Made by a program: the position numbers and the translations under genes. Of a DNA stretch of 64,000 nucleotides, positions 60,661-64,000 are shown one piece after another; position 1 is the first letter of the stretch; each line of letters starts with the position of its first letter. The notes under the pieces are model-generated. The model did not search any database. It saw only the letters and a list, made by a program, of their open reading frames with translations, and had not been told where the DNA came from. Source of the stretch: Gracilinema caldarium DSM 7334. GTDB taxonomy: Bacteria > Spirochaetota > Spirochaetia > Treponematales > Breznakiellaceae. The DNA lies in the NCBI RefSeq assembly GCF_000219725.1, contig NC_015732.1, positions 3,106,972 through 3,170,971 of the forward strand, given 5' to 3'.

Positions 60661-60716
60661 TTTGTACTAGTATTGAACCGGTTTAGTAATCTGTTCAGCC
60701 ATTCAAGGAGGACCCT

Positions 60717-63167
60717 TTGAATATCGATAAAGAAACCTTTAAAGAGCACATCAGACTACGGCTGAAACGGCGCTATGGTAAGGAAATTGCTGAAGCGAGC
60801 CGCCACGACATTTTCGATGCCGTTGCCGCCGCATCGATGGAATATATCCTCGATAACTGGATGGCAACCCGCAAAGCCTTCGATGCCAATCCCGGCAGGC
60901 AGATGTTCTACCTGTCCGCGGAATTCCTCATGGGCCGGGCACTGACCAATAACCTCATCAACCTGGGGATCCTAGATATGGTGAAGGAAGTCCTCACTGA
61001 AATTGGCCACGACATCAACGAAATAGAAGACCAAGAACCCGATGCGGGCCTTGGAAACGGCGGTCTCGGCCGACTGGCGGCATGTTTTCTCGACAGCCTG
61101 GCCACGATGAACCTCCCCGGTCATGGCTACGGTATCCGCTACCGTTACGGTATGTTTGAACAAAAGATCGAACACTGTCGGCAGATTGAAAAACCGGATA
61201 ACTGGCTTGAACACCGGGACCCCTGGGAAATTAAGCGGAGCGACCTTGCGGTGGATGTAAAAATCGGGGGCGAAGTTACCCTTATTGTAGATGAACAGGG
61301 CCGCGAACGGTTCACCGTTAAAAATGCCGAGATTATCCGGGCTATTCCTCATGACATGCCCATCGTTGGCTACAATACTAAAACCGTTAACACCCTGCGT
61401 CTCTGGGAAGCCTACAGCCCCGACGGCTTTAACCTCCAGCTCTTTAACGACATGCAGTACCTCCGGGCTGTCGAAAAGGCCAATCAGGCAGAGGACCTCT
61501 CCCGGGTGCTGTACCCCAACGATTCAGGCCCCTCCGGTAAGGCACTTCGGCTTAAACAGCAATACTTCTTTGTATCCGCAAGCCTTCAGGACATACTCCG
61601 GTCATTTAAACATCGCTTTGGCACCAATTTTACGAAACTTCCCGACTTCGCCGTCGTTCAGCTCAATGATACCCACCCGGTAGTAGCTATTCCTGAAATG
61701 ATGCGGCTCCTCATGGACGAAGAGGGCCTCGGATGGGACGAATCCTGGGCAATCGTAACTAAAATGTTCGCCTACACCAACCATACCATCCTTGCAGAAG
61801 CCCTGGAAAAATGGCCCCTGGACCTCTTCTCCTCCATCATTCCTCGTATTTATAATATTGTTGAAGAAATCGACCGGCGCCACCAGGAAGCTCTCAAACA
61901 GCTCTATCCCAACGACTGGGAACGGCGGCACCGGATGTCCATCATCGCTGACGGCATGATCCACATGGCCCGGCTCGCCATTGTGGGTGGCTTTTCGGTC
62001 AACGGCGTTGCAGCGCTTCACACGGAAATTCTTAAAAAACGGGAACTCCGGGACTGGTATGAATGGAAGCCCCAGAACTTTAACAATAAGACCAACGGGG
62101 TTACCCAGCGTCGCTGGCTGAAACTGGCCAACCCCGGCCTCTCAGCCCTCATCACCGAAACCATTGGTACCGGTTGGGAAACGGATCTTTCAAAACTTAA
62201 GGCTCTGGAACCTTATGTAGAGGACCCCCAGTTCCGCAAACGTTTTGCGGAGATTAAACGGAACAATAAGGTACAGCTTGCAGCCTACCTGCAGAAAACC
62301 CAGGGGGTTACCATAGATCCAGACTCTATTTTCGATGTTCAGGTAAAGCGGCTCCATGAATACAAGCGCCAGCTCCTCAATATTTTCCATGTGATGTACC
62401 TGCACAATAAGCTTGCCGATGACCCCACCATCGAAATGCCGAAACAGACCTTTATTTTCGGCGCCAAGGCCGCTTCAGGATACCGGCGGGCTAAGTCGAT
62501 CATCTCCCTCATCTGTGCAGAGGCCGCCCGGATCGACGCCGATCCCCGTGTCAAGGGCCGGCTCAAGGTAGTTTTCGCAGAAAATTACCGGGTAACCCTG
62601 GCAGAGAAAATCATTCCCGCCGCAGAGGTCTCCGAACAGATTTCCACCGCCGGTAAGGAAGCCAGCGGCACCGGCAATATGAAATTCATGATGAACGGTG
62701 CCTTGACCCTGGGGACCATGGACGGTGCCAATGTCGAAATTGTCCAGGAAGTGGGCCGGAAAAATGCCTTCATTTTCGGTCTTACCGCCGAAGAAATTGC
62801 CGCAGTCGAAGCAACCCACTCCTACGATCCTCACCTGTATCTGGGACGCAATCCCGCCCTCGCTCGGGTGGTTCACCAGCTTGTGGATGGCACCTTCGGC
62901 CACGAATTCCAGGCAGCCTTTAAGGAACTCTATGACTCTTTAGTACATGGGGTTGATGGCAGCCGCCCGGATTCCTACTACGTTCTTGCCGATTTCGATG
63001 CCTATGTGCAAGCCCACGAAAAAGTAGTCAGCACCTACGCCGACCAGGACACATGGAACAAAATGGCCATCATCAATGTGGCCCGCTCGGGAATCTTCTC
63101 CACCGACCGGACCATTGCTGAATATGCCAATGATATTTGGAAAATAAAGCCAATCGCAGTAAAATAA
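60717..63167 (+). CDS. glgP: glycogen/starch phosphorylase
   Basis: 816 residues, the standard length, TTG start with AAGGAGG 7 nt upstream. It releases glucose 1-phosphate from alpha-1,4-glucans using phosphate. Landmarks: DAGLGNGGLGRLAACFLDSLATMNLPGHGYGIRY, the phosphate/PLP site KEASGTGNMKFMMNGALTLGTMDGANVEI with the PLP Lys in NMKF, and VKRLHEYKRQLLN. The regulatory N-terminus of eukaryotic enzymes is absent. It is monocistronic, followed by a folded element and a terminator. Confidence 0.97.
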   Translation: MNIDKETFKEHIRLRLKRRYGKEIAEASRHDIFDAVAAASMEYILDNWMATRKAFDANPGRQMFYLSAEFLMGRALTNNLINLGILDMVKEVLTEIGHDINEIEDQEPDAGLGNGGLGRLAACFLDSLATMNLPGHGYGIRYRYGMFEQKIEHCRQIEKPDNWLEHRDPWEIKRSDLAVDVKIGGEVTLIVDEQGRERFTVKNAEIIRAIPHDMPIVGYNTKTVNTLRLWEAYSPDGFNLQLFNDMQYLRAVEKANQAEDLSRVLYPNDSGPSGKALRLKQQYFFVSASLQDILRSFKHRFGTNFTKLPDFAVVQLNDTHPVVAIPEMMRLLMDEEGLGWDESWAIVTKMFAYTNHTILAEALEKWPLDLFSSIIPRIYNIVEEIDRRHQEALKQLYPNDWERRHRMSIIADGMIHMARLAIVGGFSVNGVAALHTEILKKRELRDWYEWKPQNFNNKTNGVTQRRWLKLANPGLSALITETIGTGWETDLSKLKALEPYVEDPQFRKRFAEIKRNNKVQLAAYLQKTQGVTIDPDSIFDVQVKRLHEYKRQLLNIFHVMYLHNKLADDPTIEMPKQTFIFGAKAASGYRRAKSIISLICAEAARIDADPRVKGRLKVVFAENYRVTLAEKIIPAAEVSEQISTAGKEASGTGNMKFMMNGALTLGTMDGANVEIVQEVGRKNAFIFGLTAEEIAAVEATHSYDPHLYLGRNPALARVVHQLVDGTFGHEFQAAFKELYDSLVHGVDGSRPDSYYVLADFDAYVQAHEKVVSTYADQDTWNKMAIINVARSGIFSTDRTIAEYANDIWKIKPIAVK

Positions 63168-63188
63168 AATGGAAGGTTGATGAACTGC

Positions 63189-63264
63189 GCGGGGCTCCTG
63201 AAGTGATCTCCCCTGTGGGAGACCCTTTGGGGGGACCATAAGGGAAATCCCTCGGGAGTCCCGC
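63189..63264. other. 76-nt multi-stem structured element after glgP
   Basis: GCGGGGCTCC (63189-63198) pairs with GGAGTCCCGC (63255-63264) over 10 bp with one G-U. Inside are TCTCCC/GGGAGA (4-nt loop, 63207-63222) and CCCTT/AAGGG (63223-63244), giving a three-stem junction. No open frame. It could be an RNA 3' structure or a repeat element. Confidence 0.5.
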
Positions 63265-63279
63265 ACACCGTAGAAAGCC

Positions 63280-63318
63280 AAAAAGGCCCTGGGACAGTAC
63301 AGTCCTGGGCCTTTTTTA
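63280..63318. terminator. terminator between glgP and the NifX-like gene
   Basis: AAAAAGGCCC and GGGCCTTTTTT pair, with a smaller inner stem, and an A-run/T-run on the two sides. It can serve both convergent genes. Confidence 0.78.
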
Positions 63319-63345
63319 TGTCTTGTATGGTAATGCAGATACTCG

Positions 63346-63768
63346 TTAATGCAGATACTCGGTGTGATCCTTAAGATTGCCCGCAATATAAGCCTGAACC
63401 GCCTCATCGATCGTTGCAAAATCGGTAACCACCGGGGTAATGCCTGCCTGTTTCATGCTTTCATAGGCACCATAGCCCATGCCGCCTGCAACCAACATAT
63501 TACAGTCAGTGATCGCCTGAGCCATCCGAGCATGTCGGTCCTGAGACGCCGGATCAAAGCCGTGCCGTTCACCGTGACCAGCACCATGATGGTCATGGTG
63601 GTCGTGATGGCCATTATGCCCCCCTGCGAACTGGGCATGGCCCATTTTTTCCCGTTGCTCCCGGGCAACAATTTTGCCATTTTCTATAGTCAGAACTTCA
63701 TAAAAGCGTGCCCTGCCGAAATGCTTACTGATGGTTTTGCCATCATCGGTTACAAAGGCTATTTTCAT
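63346..63768 (-). CDS. NifX/NafY-like dinitrogenase iron-molybdenum cofactor family protein
   Basis: 140 residues from the ATG at 63768, with GGAGG upstream. It follows the Nitro_FeMo-Co pattern: IAFVTDDGKTISKHFGRARFYEVLTIENG at the start and TDCNMLVAGGMGYGAYESMKQAGITPVVTDF in the second half. A His-rich insertion (GGHNGHHDHHDHHGAGHGERHG, about 47-68) is unusual and could bind metal ions. The family binds FeMo cofactor or Fe-S clusters; no nif genes are nearby, so a metal-binding or cluster-storage role is more likely. Divergent from the gene at 63884. Confidence 0.83.
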   Translation of the reverse strand: MKIAFVTDDGKTISKHFGRARFYEVLTIENGKIVAREQREKMGHAQFAGGHNGHHDHHDHHGAGHGERHGFDPASQDRHARMAQAITDCNMLVAGGMGYGAYESMKQAGITPVVTDFATIDEAVQAYIAGNLKDHTEYLH

Positions 63769-63848
63769 TGTATCATCCTCCATATTATTAGCATATGCTC
63801 ATTATAATAACCCCATATCATTATGGCAAGAGGGATATTCCTTTTTAC

Positions 63849-63877
63849 TTGCAGAAGCGGAGTACACCTGTTACCTT
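63849..63877 (+). promoter_or_regulatory. promoter of the last gene, leaderless arrangement
   Basis: TTGCAG (63849-63854), 17 nt, TACCTT (63872-63877), 6 nt, then ATG at 63884. Confidence 0.42.
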
Positions 63878-63883
63878 TATAGT

Positions 63884-64000
63884 ATGAAGAACCAAAGGCC
63901 TCCGACAATGCGTATAATGCAGGCCCCATTTAACTGTCTCACCCCGGATCTTATCACGGATTCTATAGAAGAAGCCTTTGGTATAAGCCTCGAAAACCTC
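63884..64000 (+). CDS. start of an unidentified gene (cut by window edge)
   Basis: 39 codons are open to the window end, beginning MKNQRPPTMRIM, then QAPFNCLTPDLITDSIEEAFG. Nothing in them identifies a family with certainty; the spacing of LTPDLITDSIEEAFG resembles the beginning of small-molecule (aminoglycoside-type) phosphotransferases, which is only a guess. The ATG lies 6 nt after a -10 box with no Shine-Dalgarno. Confidence 0.5.
   Translation, partial: MKNQRPPTMRIMQAPFNCLTPDLITDSIEEAFGISLENL

Noticed and set aside
63189-63264. Signal-recognition-particle RNA or other known small RNA
   Set aside because: The SRP core (GGAAGCAGC-type loop) is absent and the element has a different junction.

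Overview
This 64 kb stretch is chromosomal DNA of a Gram-negative anaerobe. My best guess is a spirochaete of the Treponema lineage. That guess rests on gene content: an Lpt cluster beside pyrG and rny, a bifurcating [FeFe] hydrogenase, chemotaxis genes, a stand-alone TrpB2 and many lipoproteins. It is an inference, because no rRNA is present. Genes are dense on both strands and almost all are ordinary single-copy housekeeping or metabolic genes. Start codons were re-set wherever a ribosome binding site or promoter allowed.

Layout. 1-2.5 kb: xylose catabolism (start of xylA, then xylB) with a divergent AraC-type regulator. 2.6-4.4 kb: a response-regulator/PAS/histidine-kinase gene broken by one in-frame TAA. 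4.4-10.9 kb: two complete Mla/Mce-type lipid-transport sets in one operon, with a TPR lipoprotein between them. 11-18.4 kb: a GerMN protein, then ymdB, rny, lptB, lptA, lptC, pyrG and a DUF151 nuclease-like gene. 18.5-24.3 kb: cheR, cheB, a small zinc-ribbon protein, a GT51 transglycosylase, a TPR protein, a second and catalytically degenerate YmdB, an RseC-like protein and Hsp20. 24.4-29.5 kb: the NAD-dependent [FeFe] hydrogenase operon. 29.6-33.2 kb: a lipoprotein, an acyl-CoA synthetase and a cytidylate-kinase-like protein. 33.2-36.9 kb: PHP, DRTGG, CBS-HATPase, HAD, DRTGG and gamma carbonic anhydrase genes in one tight operon, possibly a sensory module of the hydrogenase. 37-43.3 kb: parA, parB, a receiver protein, a TrmH-type methylase, a metallopeptidase lipoprotein, trpB2 and a glycosyltransferase.

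43.3-50.3 kb is the accessory part. It holds tRNA-Ala(CGC), an unusual 130-bp inverted-repeat element derived from the tRNA 3' end, and a defence-like locus: a double AAA+ ATPase, two DUF262 (GmrSD-like) genes of very low G+C (one broken by an in-frame TAA), an unknown 134-residue protein and a divergent WYL regulator. The two DUF262 genes and the unknown gene lie between two copies of a 21-nt direct repeat. 50.4-64 kb: a lipoprotein, a TrpX-type ABC importer, malic enzyme, a vapBC module lying beside a decayed copy of the neighbouring PTS gene's end, an orphan galactitol-family PTS IIC, proS, an FMN alpha-hydroxy-acid enzyme, glgP, a NifX-like protein and the start of one more gene.

A second-layer signal runs through the window. 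At least eleven genes have a sigma70-type promoter whose -10 box ends only 6-10 nt before the start codon, and no Shine-Dalgarno sequence. Leaderless mRNAs therefore look common here. They sit alongside genes with clear GGAGG sites and ordinary leaders (xylB, rny, trpB2, the TrpX-like gene, vapB).
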